64,000 nucleotides of DNA from JAGIBJ01 sp032119795 (GTDB taxonomy: Bacteria; Actinomycetota; Thermoleophilia; Solirubrobacterales; Solirubrobacteraceae), in NCBI GenBank assembly GCA_032119795.1, contig JAUMFO010000013.1, forward strand, positions 124,001-188,000. Direction: 5' to 3'. Shown in pieces: positions 9,010 to 16,775 of the stretch (its first letter is position 1; the number at the start of each line of letters is the position of its first letter). A program made the translations under genes and the position numbers. The notes under the pieces are model-generated. The model was given only the letters and a program-made list of their open reading frames with translations, made no database searches and was not told where the DNA came from.

Positions 9010-10047
9010 CTAGACCGAGATCGTCTTGCCGGCCAGGAGCGCGGCTTGTGCGACCTTGTCGACGTACGACGGGAACTCCGACAGGCGCAACGCCTGCGGT
9101 CCGTCGCAGACGGCCTCTTCGGGGTGCGGGTGCACCTCGACGATGATGCCGTCGGCCCCTGCCGCTGCTGCCGCGAGGCTCATCGGCTCCACCAGGTGGC
9201 GCTTGCCGGCCGCATGGCTGGGGTCGACGATGACCGGCAGGTGCGTGCGCTCCTGCAGGACCGGGATCGCGAGGAGATCCAGGGTGAAGCGGTAGGCGTT
9301 CTCGAAGGTGCGGATGCCACGCTCGCAGAGCATGACGTTCTTGTTGCCCTCTTTGAGGATGTACTCCGCAGCCAGGAGCAGCTCGTCGAGCGTGGCGGAG
9401 AGGCCGCGCTTGAGCAGGACCGGGCGGCCGGCCTTGCCGAGTTCGGTCAGCAGGTTGTAGTTCTGCATGTTCCGCGCGCCGATCTGGATCACGTCGGCAA
9501 CCTCGAGGACGGGGTCGAGCTCGCGCAGGTCCATCAGCTCGGTGACGATCGGGTAGCCGGTCGCGTCCTTGGTCTCCTGCAGGATCTTCAGGCCGTCGCG
9601 GCCGAGACCCATGAAGGAGTACGGGCCGGTGCGGGGCTTGTAGGCGCCACCACGGAACATCGTGATGTCGAGGTTCTTCTCCTTGAAGAACTCGGCGGTG
9701 CCGATGGTCTGCTCGCGGCTCTCGACGGTGCACGGCCCGGCGATCAGGGCGAAGTGGCCGCCGCCGACCTTGCGGCCGCCGATCTCGAAGATCGAGCTGT
9801 CGGTCTCGGAGAGCTGCGTGGAGGCGAGCTTGTAGGGCTTGGCGATCGGGACGACGCGGTCGACGCCCGGATCCTCTTCGAGGCCGAGATTGGCGACCTT
9901 CTCGTCGTGCTCGGTGTCGCCGATGGCGCCGATCACGGTGAGGGTCTCGCCTTCGGAGACGTGCGGGCGTGCGCCGGTCGACTTGACGCGGTCGATCACG
10001 TTCTGGATCTCGCCGTCGGTGGCGGCGGGCTTCATGACGATCATCAT
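9010..10047 (-). CDS. aroF: 3-deoxy-7-phosphoheptulonate synthase (DAHP synthase)
   Basis: First enzyme of the aromatic pathway: PEP plus erythrose-4-phosphate gives DAHP. The 345-residue protein is of the AroF/Thermotoga-like type. An N-terminal ferredoxin-like regulatory domain (about residues 1-75) precedes the TIM barrel. Barrel motifs include FALIAGPCTVES, YKPRTGPYSFMGLG, LLKRGLSATLDE and VDPSHAAGKR. AGGAA lies 9 nt before the ATG at 10047. It heads the aroF-tyrA-aroA-cmk run and is preceded by a 298-bp leader with a possible aromatic leader peptide. Confidence 0.97.
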   Translation of the reverse strand: MMIVMKPAATDGEIQNVIDRVKSTGARPHVSEGETLTVIGAIGDTEHDEKVANLGLEEDPGVDRVVPIAKPYKLASTQLSETDSSIFEIGGRKVGGGHFALIAGPCTVESREQTIGTAEFFKEKNLDITMFRGGAYKPRTGPYSFMGLGRDGLKILQETKDATGYPIVTELMDLRELDPVLEVADVIQIGARNMQNYNLLTELGKAGRPVLLKRGLSATLDELLLAAEYILKEGNKNVMLCERGIRTFENAYRFTLDLLAIPVLQERTHLPVIVDPSHAAGKRHLVEPMSLAAAAAGADGIIVEVHPHPEEAVCDGPQALRLSEFPSYVDKVAQAALLAGKTISV

Positions 10048-10127
10048 CGGTTTGGGTTCCTAGGAAAGAAGAGAGCTGGTGCGGGTGAGGGGTGCCGCAC
10101 CTAAACGAGGTACGGCGCTGTGGGTAT

Positions 10128-10150
10128 GCGGCGCTCAGAAGCGGCGCCGC
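10128..10150 (-). promoter_or_regulatory. Hairpin in the aroF leader
   Basis: A perfect 7-bp GC stem (10128-10134 with 10144-10150) and a 9-nt loop. It lies 10 nt downstream of the small aromatic open frame and 80 nt before aroF. Either arm can also pair with the CAGCGCCG segment nearer aroF, and that segment can pair with the end of the small frame, so competing structures are possible. GC-rich DNA makes such pairings easy by chance. Confidence 0.35.
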
Positions 10151-10159
10151 GCGCGCACA

Positions 10160-10249
10160 TCAGCGCAGCGCAGCGGTCCCGAGCACCCGGGGAAATCGCC
10201 AGCCCTGATATCGCGCGGGGCGATGCCGATGATGAAGAGGCGTTGCCAT
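10160..10249 (-). CDS. Possible aromatic leader peptide upstream of aroF
   Basis: A 29-codon frame, ATG 10249 to TGA, with GGAG 4 nt before the start. The peptide contains RYQGWRFPRVL, that is Tyr, Trp and Phe within six residues, and a His-rich start. It lies 113 nt upstream of aroF on the same strand and is followed by a GC hairpin. This is the layout expected of translation-coupled attenuation in an aromatic amino acid operon. The evidence is position and composition only, and a chance frame in GC-rich DNA is quite possible. Confidence 0.35.
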   Translation of the reverse strand: MATPLHHRHRPARYQGWRFPRVLGTAALR

Positions 10250-10345
10250 TCCGCTCCACAGGGTAGGGGATTCTCCGCCTCGGTGGCGCGGACGGGTGCG
10301 CCCGCCCACACGGAGCGGTCCGGTGACCGCCGTAGCGTGCGGGGC

Positions 10346-10831
10346 ATGCCGTCCGTCTACGTTGCCAGTCCGCTCGGTTTTTCTCCCGCCACCAAGGGCT
10401 ACTACGACGGCGTCTTGCTCCCGGCGATCGCCGCCGCCGGTTGGACGCCGCTGGACCCCTGGGAGGACCTGGACGGCGCGATCGACCAGTCGTTTCAGGA
10501 CGCGTCCTGGCTCAGCGACGCGGCGAAGGTTCAGGCGCTTCGGCAAATCGACCGTAGCCTCGGCCAAGCCAACGAGGACCGCATCCGCGCCGCAGACGCA
10601 GTCTTCGCGGTCCTCGATGGCACCGACGTCGACTCCGGCACGGCGGCCGAGATCGGCTTCGGGGCGGGCCTGGGCCTCCCCACCATCGGGCTGCGTCTGG
10701 ACACGCGGCTGACCGGTGACAACCCCGGCACCACCGTCAACCTGCAGGTCCAGCACTTCATCGAGACCCGCGGCGGGTCGGTCTGGCGCACGCTCGACGA
10801 GGCCGTCGCGGCGCTGACGCGCCTGGGGTAG
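10346..10831 (+). CDS. Nucleoside 2-deoxyribosyltransferase-like protein
   Basis: A 161-residue cytosolic protein starting MPSVYVASPLGFSPATKGYY. The block ANEDRIRAADAVFAVLDG followed by DVDSGTAAEIGFGAGLGLP is the conserved core of the nucleoside 2-deoxyribosyltransferase family, in which the Glu of the DSGTAAEIG stretch is the nucleophile. Members move deoxyribose between bases or hydrolyse nucleotides. The exact reaction here is not clear. ATG 10346 is chosen because conservation begins there, although the frame is open upstream. It stands alone, divergent from aroF and convergent with element A. Confidence 0.8.
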   Translation: MPSVYVASPLGFSPATKGYYDGVLLPAIAAAGWTPLDPWEDLDGAIDQSFQDASWLSDAAKVQALRQIDRSLGQANEDRIRAADAVFAVLDGTDVDSGTAAEIGFGAGLGLPTIGLRLDTRLTGDNPGTTVNLQVQHFIETRGGSVWRTLDEAVAALTRLG

Positions 10832-10876
10832 CCGCCGAACGCACGCCGAACCGGGCGCGTCGGATCCCCGGAATCA

Positions 10877-10930
10877 AAACTGAGCGTCCTTTAGTGGCTG
10901 CTTTTGCAACCACTAAAGGACGCTCAGTTT
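10877..10930. repeat. Long hairpin, left end of element A
   Basis: A 54-bp near-perfect palindrome: 21 paired bases, one mismatch (10898/10909), 3 more pairs and a TTTT loop at 10902-10905. Its right arm encodes the last residues (KLSVL) and the stop codon of the element A gene. In transcripts of either strand it would form a very stable stem, so it may also end transcription of this gene and of the convergent 10346-10831 gene. Confidence 0.9.
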
Positions 10931-11896
10931 CGCCCGGGCCGCTCGAAGCCGCACGAGGACGTCGTCAGGAGATCTGGTTGCAGCCGCGATCGCCCGTTCT
11001 TCTTCCGTGACCTCGTCGGTCGCCGCGGCCAGGAGTCGATGCGGGGCGTCGTAGATGTCGCCGGTCGGGAGCCGCCGGACCACCCAACCGGCTTGTTCCC
11101 AGCGCGCTTGCTTTCGGGCGTCGTCGGTGAGGAACCGGTGGTACTGGGGTCCATCCGCTTCGAGAATCAGCCGTCGGTCCCACCAAGCGAAGTCGGCCTC
11201 ACCGCCCGCGATCATCACGTTCCAGGCCGGCCTGGGTATCGATGCAACGGCAAACAGCGCGATCGCGAGCGCTTCGGCATCACTCTTGCCCCGATCGAGG
11301 CCGAGCTCGCCGTATTCGTGGACGTATCTGCGGTAGTCCGAGATCGAGCGCGCCCCGGGATGCCGAGCGAGCATCAGCTGCATCTCGGCCGGCGTGGCGA
11401 TCTCCAACCGAAGGGCGTCTCGAACAAAGCGCCGGGCCGCCTGCTCGGAAACCTCCGAGACCAGGCCCAACACGATTCGACTCGGCGCGAGCACAGGGAT
11501 CTCGTCGACCTCCACCGTGTCGGCAGCCAGATCTTTGGCGAACGTGACGAGCAGGCTCCCGAGGCGCCCTTCGCGCATTGCATACAGCCGCGGTCCACCC
11601 TGCCCGACCCGCTTCACCGTGGTCGGCCAACGGTCCGTCTTTCGAAGTCCCACGAACGTCGCGCCGCTCCATCCTGCGAGCACGGTCCCTTCACAAGTCA
11701 GCGTGGCCGCTTTCCATCGCTGCCAGTCGGTCAGTGGGGCATCGCCACTGAGCCAGACGCCTGAGTGCACCTCCCTCATGCCAGCTACGGCGGTGCGAAT
11801 CTGGGCTCGAGTCCGACCATCGGCGCGCCATTGCCACGTTGCAGCGACGCCACGCTGTCGCTCGAGTCGTTCACGGATCAGCGGATGAGCCCCCAT
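10913..11896 (-). CDS. AbiEi-like / DUF559-like (Vsr-fold) protein of element A
   Basis: 327 residues from ATG 11896. The N-terminal third looks like the winged-helix region of AbiEi-type type IV antitoxins (RAQIRTAVAGMREVHSGVWL, then APLTDWQRWKAA). The C-terminal part (about residues 220-290) resembles DUF559/Vsr-like PD-(D/E)XK nuclease folds: GGEADFAWWDRRLILEADG, YHRFL, then ARWEQAGWVVRRLPTGDI. The Asp and the Glu-x-Asp in this core match family positions, but activity is unproven. Its last five codons and stop lie in the left hairpin. An upstream TTG at 11965 would extend it into the right hairpin but has no support. The whole-gene layout resembles the element B protein, although they share little direct sequence. 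Confidence 0.65.
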   Translation of the reverse strand: MGAHPLIRERLERQRGVAATWQWRADGRTRAQIRTAVAGMREVHSGVWLSGDAPLTDWQRWKAATLTCEGTVLAGWSGATFVGLRKTDRWPTTVKRVGQGGPRLYAMREGRLGSLLVTFAKDLAADTVEVDEIPVLAPSRIVLGLVSEVSEQAARRFVRDALRLEIATPAEMQLMLARHPGARSISDYRRYVHEYGELGLDRGKSDAEALAIALFAVASIPRPAWNVMIAGGEADFAWWDRRLILEADGPQYHRFLTDDARKQARWEQAGWVVRRLPTGDIYDAPHRLLAAATDEVTEEERAIAAATRSPDDVLVRLRAARAKLSVL

Positions 11897-11942
11897 ACCT
11901 ATAAGAGGGCTGGGCCGAGCGAAATTCGCCCCCCTAAGAATT

Positions 11943-11988
11943 TGAGCGTCCTTTAGTGGCTGCAAACACAGCCACTAAAGGACGTTCA
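11943..11988. repeat. Long hairpin, right end of element A
   Basis: A 20-bp stem with one mismatch (11943-11962 with 11969-11988) and a 6-nt loop. It shares its arm sequence with the hairpin at 10877-10930. It lies 47 bp upstream of the element A gene start and 70 bp beyond the hisC stop, so it may also act as the hisC-side boundary. The sequence between it and the gene (11897-11942) is less GC-rich and could hold the promoter. Confidence 0.88.
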
Positions 11989-12057
11989 CTTTCTGCTTCG
12001 GGCGTTGACGTCGAAACGGCCCAGACGCGGCCAGCGGCGCCGGCGCGCCGCGGGCCC

Positions 12058-13179
12058 CTACCGCGCGGCGAGCGCGGCGAGCAGGCGCGACTGCTCGTCG
12101 GCCGTACCCGTCGAGATGCGCAGGCGCCCGGGCTCACCAAGTGCGGTGCCGGCGCGCACGAGCACGCCCGCCTCGCGCAGGTGCGAGACGACGTCCTGCT
12201 CGGCGGCGGTGCGTTCTTCGCTTGAAAGCCCGTCGACCCCCGGCAGCTGAGCCCAGATGAAGTTCGCTTGGGCGGGCGACACGTCGTAGCCGAGGCCCGT
12301 GAGCCCCGCAGCCAGCTGATCGCGCGCGGCGAGCTGGGACTCGACGCGGCGGGTGAGGATCTCGGGGCGATGCAGCATGGCCACGGCAGCCGTCTGCGCA
12401 AGGTGGTTGAGGTAGAACGGCTGGCGCAGGCGATCGGTCGCCTCGACGAGCTCGCTGCTGCCAAAGAGCCCATAGCCGACGCGCAGCCCGCACAACCCAT
12501 GCGCCTTGGAGAACGTCCGCAGGAGCACCACGTTCGGCAGCTCGGCCACCAGCCCAAGCAGCTCACGCGGGCCACAGACATCCGAAAACTCGACGTAGGC
12601 CTCGTCGATCAGTACGCACACGTCGCGCGGCACAGCGCGGGCGAAATCCTCGATCTGATCGGCCGGGAGCGCAGTGCCCGTCGGGTTGTTCGGGTTGCAG
12701 ACGATCACCAGGCGCGTGTGCGCCGTGATCGCGGCCAGCAGCGCACCGAGGTCGTGGGTGTCGCCCTCAAGCGGGACCCGCACCTCGTCGGCGCCCGTGA
12801 GCTGCGCCAACATCGGGTAGACCGAGAACGACGGCCACGCGTAGACCACGTTCGACCCGGGCTCCAGCAGCGCCCAGCCGAGGGCGATCAACAGGTCGCA
12901 CGAGCCGTTGCCCAAGCCGATCTGCTCGGCGGGGACACCCCACAGCCCAGAGAGTTCGCCGCGCAGCTCGGCCGCGCCCGGATCCGGATAGCGATTGATG
13001 CCGGACGCCGCCTCGGCGACGACCTGCGCCACCTCTGGATCAAGCGGCTCGGGCCCCTCGTTGCTCGCCATCAGCGCGACCGACTCGGGCAGGCGGTAGC
13101 CGCCCGCCTTCGGGTACTCGCCGACGCGCGTGAGTACGGAGGCGTAGCGCAGGCCGGAAGACGTCTCTGGCGGGGTCAT
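12058..13179 (-). CDS. hisC: Histidinol-phosphate aminotransferase-like enzyme
   Basis: A 373-residue fold-type I PLP enzyme. Visible motifs are LMASNEGP (substrate arm), INRYPDPG, VCNPNNPTGT, LIDEAYVEF and the PLP lysine K225 in RTFSKAHGLCGLRVGYG. These fit HisC. Because it is coupled to aroH and near aroF/tyrA/aroA, it may well act on aromatic keto acids (phenylpyruvate or hydroxyphenylpyruvate) as some HisC paralogs do. That is inference from context. Its ATG overlaps the aroH stop. Confidence 0.9.
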   Translation of the reverse strand: MTPPETSSGLRYASVLTRVGEYPKAGGYRLPESVALMASNEGPEPLDPEVAQVVAEAASGINRYPDPGAAELRGELSGLWGVPAEQIGLGNGSCDLLIALGWALLEPGSNVVYAWPSFSVYPMLAQLTGADEVRVPLEGDTHDLGALLAAITAHTRLVIVCNPNNPTGTALPADQIEDFARAVPRDVCVLIDEAYVEFSDVCGPRELLGLVAELPNVVLLRTFSKAHGLCGLRVGYGLFGSSELVEATDRLRQPFYLNHLAQTAAVAMLHRPEILTRRVESQLAARDQLAAGLTGLGYDVSPAQANFIWAQLPGVDGLSSEERTAAEQDVVSHLREAGVLVRAGTALGEPGRLRISTGTADEQSRLLAALAAR

Positions 13180-13601
13180 TGGGCGGACTCCAGATCGGCA
13201 CGCAGCGCCTTGGCCTCGTGCAGGTAGACGTGCCGGGCCTTGAACCCGGCCGGTGCGTAGGCGTGCAGCAGAATCCGGACGGCCAGCGGAAGCGCTCCGG
13301 GAACGGGGATCTCCTGGGCGCAGAGCAGCGGCACCTGGTCGAATCCGATCTGGCGGGCCGCGACCGCCGGGAACTCGGCGTTGAGATCGCCGGTCACCGT
13401 GAAGATGGCGCTGACGACATCCTCCGGCGCGAGGCCGTTGCGCTCCATCAGCGTCTCGAGCATTTGGGCGGTCCTGGTGAGGATCGCCTCGCGCTCATTG
13501 GCAACGACGCTCGTGGCGCCGCGCAAGGCGACCAGCCGGGGGCCGGGCCAGGCGGGCTGCGTCGGGGTCGGGGCGTCCACGGACTCAGGCACGGAGCGCA
13601 T
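13176..13601 (-). CDS. aroH: Chorismate mutase, AroH type
   Basis: Rearranges chorismate to prephenate, the branch to Phe and Tyr. The protein is about 141 residues and matches the monofunctional trimeric AroH fold: VALRGATSVVANEREAILTR, NGLAPEDVVSAIFTVTGDLN, FPAVAARQIG, PLLCAQEIPVPGALPLAVRI and ARHVYLHEAKALR. ATG 13601 is the likely start. ATG 13619 is also open. The stop overlaps hisC by ATGA. The two upstream in-frame ATGs lie 40-50 bp from the operator-like palindrome at 13650. Confidence 0.9.
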   Translation of the reverse strand: MRSVPESVDAPTPTQPAWPGPRLVALRGATSVVANEREAILTRTAQMLETLMERNGLAPEDVVSAIFTVTGDLNAEFPAVAARQIGFDQVPLLCAQEIPVPGALPLAVRILLHAYAPAGFKARHVYLHEAKALRADLESAQ

Positions 13602-13639
13602 CTTACGGCGAGACCGCATGGCCAGCCGTCCACGCCCAC

Positions 13640-13670
13640 TTGACAGCGCCTATGCCAAGCTGCATAGAGT
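13640..13670 (+). promoter_or_regulatory. Promoter with operator-like palindrome before the MFS-TetR pair
   Basis: A perfect -35 TTGACA (13640-13645) and a -10-like TAGAGT (13665-13670) with 19 bp between them. Between and overlapping them lies CTATGC-caagct-GCATAG (13650-13667), a perfect 6-bp inverted repeat. A repressor bound there would block RNA polymerase. The TetR regulator encoded two genes downstream is the obvious candidate, giving autoregulation. The site also lies upstream of aroH on the other strand. Confidence 0.55.
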
Positions 13671-13709
13671 ATTGCTCCAGAGCACGGCTCTACCGAGGTT
13701 CAACGCTCC

Positions 13710-15152
13710 ATGGCCACACCACCGACCACACTTGCCACCGACCGCCGCCGCAAGCTTGCGCTCCTGGCGATCCTCGGCGGCGCGTATCTGCCATTCCTGG
13801 ACACGACGATCGTCAATACGTCGTTCCCGGATATCCGCCTGAGCTTCGCGGGAGCAGATCAGCACGAGCTCGTCTGGATCCTCGACGCCTACTTCATCGC
13901 CGTCGCGGCCGTGCTCGTTCCAGCGGGCGGACTTGCCGACTGGCTCGGTCGCCGCCGCACGTTCCTGTGGGGCACGGCCGCGTTCATCCTCACGAGCCTG
14001 GCGTGCGCCGCCGCGCCGTCATGGCAGCTCCTCACCGCTGCTCGCGTGCTGCAGGGCATCTCCGGCGCAGTGATGGTGCCGGCCTCCCTGGCGCTGCTGC
14101 TGCCGCTGTTCCCGCCGGAGCGCCGGGCCGCCGGTGTCGGCCTCTGGGGCGCCGCCGCCGCGCTCGCCGCGGCGACCGGCCCGCCGCTCGGCGGCATCCT
14201 CGTGGAACTCGCCGACTGGCGCTGGATCTTCCTCGTGAATCTGCCGCTCGGCGCCCTCGTGATCTGGGCCGGCATCCGCGGCCTCGACGAGAGCCGTGAC
14301 GCGTCGGCCACCGGCATTCCAGACCTGATCGGCACGCTCCTGGTCGCGGTCGGACTGGGCCTGCTCGCGCTCGGCCTCATTCGCGGCTCCGACTGGGGCT
14401 GGGCGTCGGCGACGACCCTCACCACGTTCGTCGCCGCCGCAGCCTCCCTCGCGGGCGTCGTGCTGCGCTCGGCGCGTCACCCCCGCCCCGCGATCGACCT
14501 CACCCTCTTCCGCGTTCCCTCGTTCCGCTGGGGCACGCTCGGCACGTTCCTCTTCGCGGTCGCGTTCTTCTCGATGCTCCTGGGGAACATCCTGTTCCTC
14601 ACAAGCGTCTGGCAGTACTCGGTGCTCTCCGCCGGGCTCGCGGTGGCGCCCGGCCCGCTGGCGTCGACCATCGTCGCGGCGCCGGCCGGCAAGCTCGCCG
14701 ACCGCTTCGGCCATCGAGCGATCATCGTCCCGGGGACCCTGCTCTACGCTGCGGGCATCGTGGTGCTGCGCAACGTCCCGGCGACCCCCGACTACCTCGG
14801 CGCCTGGCTCCCTGGCCAGCTGCTGATCGGCGCCGGCATCGGCCTGGCGTTCCCGACGCTCGGCGCCGCGGCTGTGGCCGACCTCCCCGCCCGCCAGTTC
14901 GCCGTCGCAGCGGCCGTCACCGCAGCGGCACGGCAGGTCGGCGCCGTCCTCGGCACCGCCCTCCTCATCGCGATCTTGGGTGATCCAGAGGGCCTCGATG
15001 CCGCGATGCAGGCCGCCGACAACGCCTACGTCCTCGGCATCGCCGCAGCGCTCGCCTCCGGCGTCGTCGCACTTTTGATCGTGCCCGGCCGCGCCCCGAT
15101 CGAGGACCACGACCCCATCCCGGTCGCCGCCGCCTTGGAGGCCAAGTCATAG
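13710..15152 (+). CDS. MFS drug-efflux transporter, DHA2 (EmrB/QacA) type
   Basis: 480 residues with about 14 hydrophobic segments. It carries motif C-like and family blocks: LPFLDTTIVNTSFPDI in helix 1, LVWILDAYFIAVAAVLVPAG, GGLADWLGRRRTFLWG (motif A) and ATGPPLGGILVELADWRWIF. These define the 14-helix DHA2 drug:H+ antiporters. The substrate is unknown. It is followed immediately by its likely repressor, a TetR protein, with overlapping stop and start. The promoter at 13640 carries a palindrome. Confidence 0.9.
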   Translation: MATPPTTLATDRRRKLALLAILGGAYLPFLDTTIVNTSFPDIRLSFAGADQHELVWILDAYFIAVAAVLVPAGGLADWLGRRRTFLWGTAAFILTSLACAAAPSWQLLTAARVLQGISGAVMVPASLALLLPLFPPERRAAGVGLWGAAAALAAATGPPLGGILVELADWRWIFLVNLPLGALVIWAGIRGLDESRDASATGIPDLIGTLLVAVGLGLLALGLIRGSDWGWASATTLTTFVAAAASLAGVVLRSARHPRPAIDLTLFRVPSFRWGTLGTFLFAVAFFSMLLGNILFLTSVWQYSVLSAGLAVAPGPLASTIVAAPAGKLADRFGHRAIIVPGTLLYAAGIVVLRNVPATPDYLGAWLPGQLLIGAGIGLAFPTLGAAAVADLPARQFAVAAAVTAAARQVGAVLGTALLIAILGDPEGLDAAMQAADNAYVLGIAAALASGVVALLIVPGRAPIEDHDPIPVAAALEAKS

Positions 15153-15880
15153 CCACCGAGGTCGACACCCGCCAGCGGATCCTCGATGCCGCGCTCGCGT
15201 CGTTCTTGGAGCACGGCTATGAGCAGACCACGGTCGCGCGGATTCGCGAGGCCAGCGGCGTCTCCAACGGTGCGCTCTTCCATCGGTTTGCCAGCAAGGA
15301 GGCCATCGCGGCGGCGCTCTACGTCGAGTCGATCCGCTCTTTCCAGGAGTGGCACTGGCAGATGCTCAGCCACCACCCGGAGACGTTCCGCGAGGCCGTG
15401 CACTCGATCGTCGCGCACCACCTCGGGTGGGTGCAAAGCAACGTCGACCGCGCCCGGTTCCTTTACGAGCGCGGGCACCTGGACTGGGGCGCCGAACAGG
15501 TGGCCGAGCTCAACGAGATCAACCGCCACCTCGTGGCCGCCTACCGCCAGTGGCTCGCGCCCTACGTGGCCGGCGGGCAACTCCGCGAGCTTTCGACGTT
15601 GCTGTTCACGTCGATCATCGCGGGGCCCTCGCATGCGATCGCGCAGCGCTGGCTCGAAGGCGATCGCACACGCCCGCTGACGGACTACGTCGACGAACTC
15701 GCCCACGCCGCCTGGGCTGGCTTGGCGACGCCGTCGGCGCTCGCCGGTGAAGCGTCGCCGTCGCCCGCCACGGCACCGGCACCCCGGCCGACCCGCGTCC
15801 GCATCCAGCTGCTTGACGAAGACGGCGAGTCGCTCGGCGAGGCCGAGGCGACCCTCAACGGAGCGTCGCTCGGTACCTAG
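15149..15880 (+). CDS. TetR-family transcriptional regulator, apparently starting at ATA
   Basis: About 243 residues. The N-terminal helix-turn-helix reads RQRILDAALASFLEHGYEQT, then VARIREASGVSNGALFHRF, a textbook TetR DNA-binding domain. The C-terminal ligand domain is less conserved and ends in a short Pro/Ala linker and a small extra tail. There is no ATG, GTG or TTG ahead of helix 1. GGAGG at 15137-15141 sits 7 nt before ATA 15149, which overlaps the MFS stop (ATAG), so ATA is the likely start. TTG 15206 would cut off half the first helix. It probably controls the MFS gene and itself. It converges on rluB. Confidence 0.82.
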   Translation: MATEVDTRQRILDAALASFLEHGYEQTTVARIREASGVSNGALFHRFASKEAIAAALYVESIRSFQEWHWQMLSHHPETFREAVHSIVAHHLGWVQSNVDRARFLYERGHLDWGAEQVAELNEINRHLVAAYRQWLAPYVAGGQLRELSTLLFTSIIAGPSHAIAQRWLEGDRTRPLTDYVDELAHAAWAGLATPSALAGEASPSPATAPAPRPTRVRIQLLDEDGESLGEAEATLNGASLGT

Positions 15881-16710
15881 CGCCGAGGGCCGCGAGGCCG
15901 CGACGACGGTTTGCCGGGCGGGCGGCCCGTCGACCGGGTCGGCCCGCTCGACGCACCAGCTGGGCGTTCGTGCGAGACGGGATTCTGGCCCCCGCCTTTG
16001 GCATCTTCGGCGAGCCGGCGCAGCGCGCTGACCTCCTGAGCGGAGAGCCGGCGGACGTCGCCCTCGTGCAAGAACCCGAGTTCAAGCGTCCCGAAGCGCA
16101 CGCGGCGCAGCTCCTTCACGGGGTGACCGATCGCCTCGCACATGCGGCGCACCTGGCGGTTGCGCCCCTCGCGCAGCGTGAGCGTGAAGGTGGCGGGACC
16201 GGTGTGCTCGGCCTCGGCGGGGAGGGTCCAGCCGTCTTCGAGGTGCACGCCGCGGCGTAGATCCTCGACGTCGCGGCGCGAGATCGGCGGCTTGGCGATC
16301 CGTACTTCGTAGGTCTTAGGGACCTCGAACGACGGGTGCGTCAGCTTGTGCGCAAGGTCGCCGTCGTTCGTGATCAGCAGCAGGCCGCTGGAGTCGATGT
16401 CGAGGCGCCCAACCGGGTAGACGCGCCCTGCCTCGGGCGGCGCAAACTCGGTGACGGTCATCCGCCCCTGCGGGTCGTACGACGTGGAGATCACGCCGAC
16501 CGGCTTGTTCAGCGCGTAGACGACGGAGGTGCGGTCCTCGAGGTCGCCGATGCGTTCGCCGTCGACGTAGACCTTCATCCCGGGCTCGACGAAGAACACC
16601 GGGGTGGTGATCAGGCTCTTGTTGACGCGGACGCGCCCCTGCAGGATCAGGTCCTCAGCGGCACGGCGCGAGGCAACGCCCGCATGGGCCAGGTACTTCG
16701 CAAGACGCAT
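15877..16710 (-). CDS. rluB: 23S rRNA pseudouridine synthase, RluB/RsuA family
   Basis: 277 residues from ATG 16710. An N-terminal S4 RNA-binding domain (MRLAKYLAHAGVASRRAAED, GRVRVNK) is followed by the RsuA catalytic domain with PVGRLDIDSSGLLLITNDG, containing the catalytic Asp, plus KTYEVRI and LREGRNRQVRRMCEAIGHPV. The C-terminal 40 residues are a basic Pro/Gly/Ser/Arg tail, common in actinobacterial members. In related genomes this gene adjoins scpB. Here about 10 kb of accessory genes separates them. Confidence 0.93.
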   Translation of the reverse strand: MRLAKYLAHAGVASRRAAEDLILQGRVRVNKSLITTPVFFVEPGMKVYVDGERIGDLEDRTSVVYALNKPVGVISTSYDPQGRMTVTEFAPPEAGRVYPVGRLDIDSSGLLLITNDGDLAHKLTHPSFEVPKTYEVRIAKPPISRRDVEDLRRGVHLEDGWTLPAEAEHTGPATFTLTLREGRNRQVRRMCEAIGHPVKELRRVRFGTLELGFLHEGDVRRLSAQEVSALRRLAEDAKGGGQNPVSHERPAGASSGPTRSTGRPPGKPSSRPRGPRR

Positions 16711-16775
16711 CCCCTCCGAGCTTACGGATTGAGACGGGGCGCGGGACGCCGCGCGCACCCTGTCATCCTGGGGGT

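Larger units (their letters stand above)
10877..11988. mobile_element. Element A: single AbiEi/DUF559-like gene between two related long hairpins
   Basis: A 1.1-kb module bounded by hairpins 10877-10930 and 11943-11988, which share the core GAGCGTCCTTTAGTGGCTGC. The two hairpins match best as inverted copies (15 of 18 bases around the loop, against 12 of 18 as direct copies). The only gene inside ends within the left hairpin. No target duplication was seen at the edges. Treating it as a unit that moves or moved is inference from this layout and from the parallel element B. Confidence 0.5.

Noticed and set aside
7657..10104. A very long open frame on the plus strand opposite aroA, tyrA and aroF.
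   Set aside because: Its translation is Arg/Asp/Gly-rich with no recognisable domain, and the opposite strand carries three clear full-length enzymes.
10904..11764. A plus-strand open frame over element A.
   Set aside because: It is the shadow of the minus-strand AbiEi/DUF559-like gene and begins in a hairpin arm.
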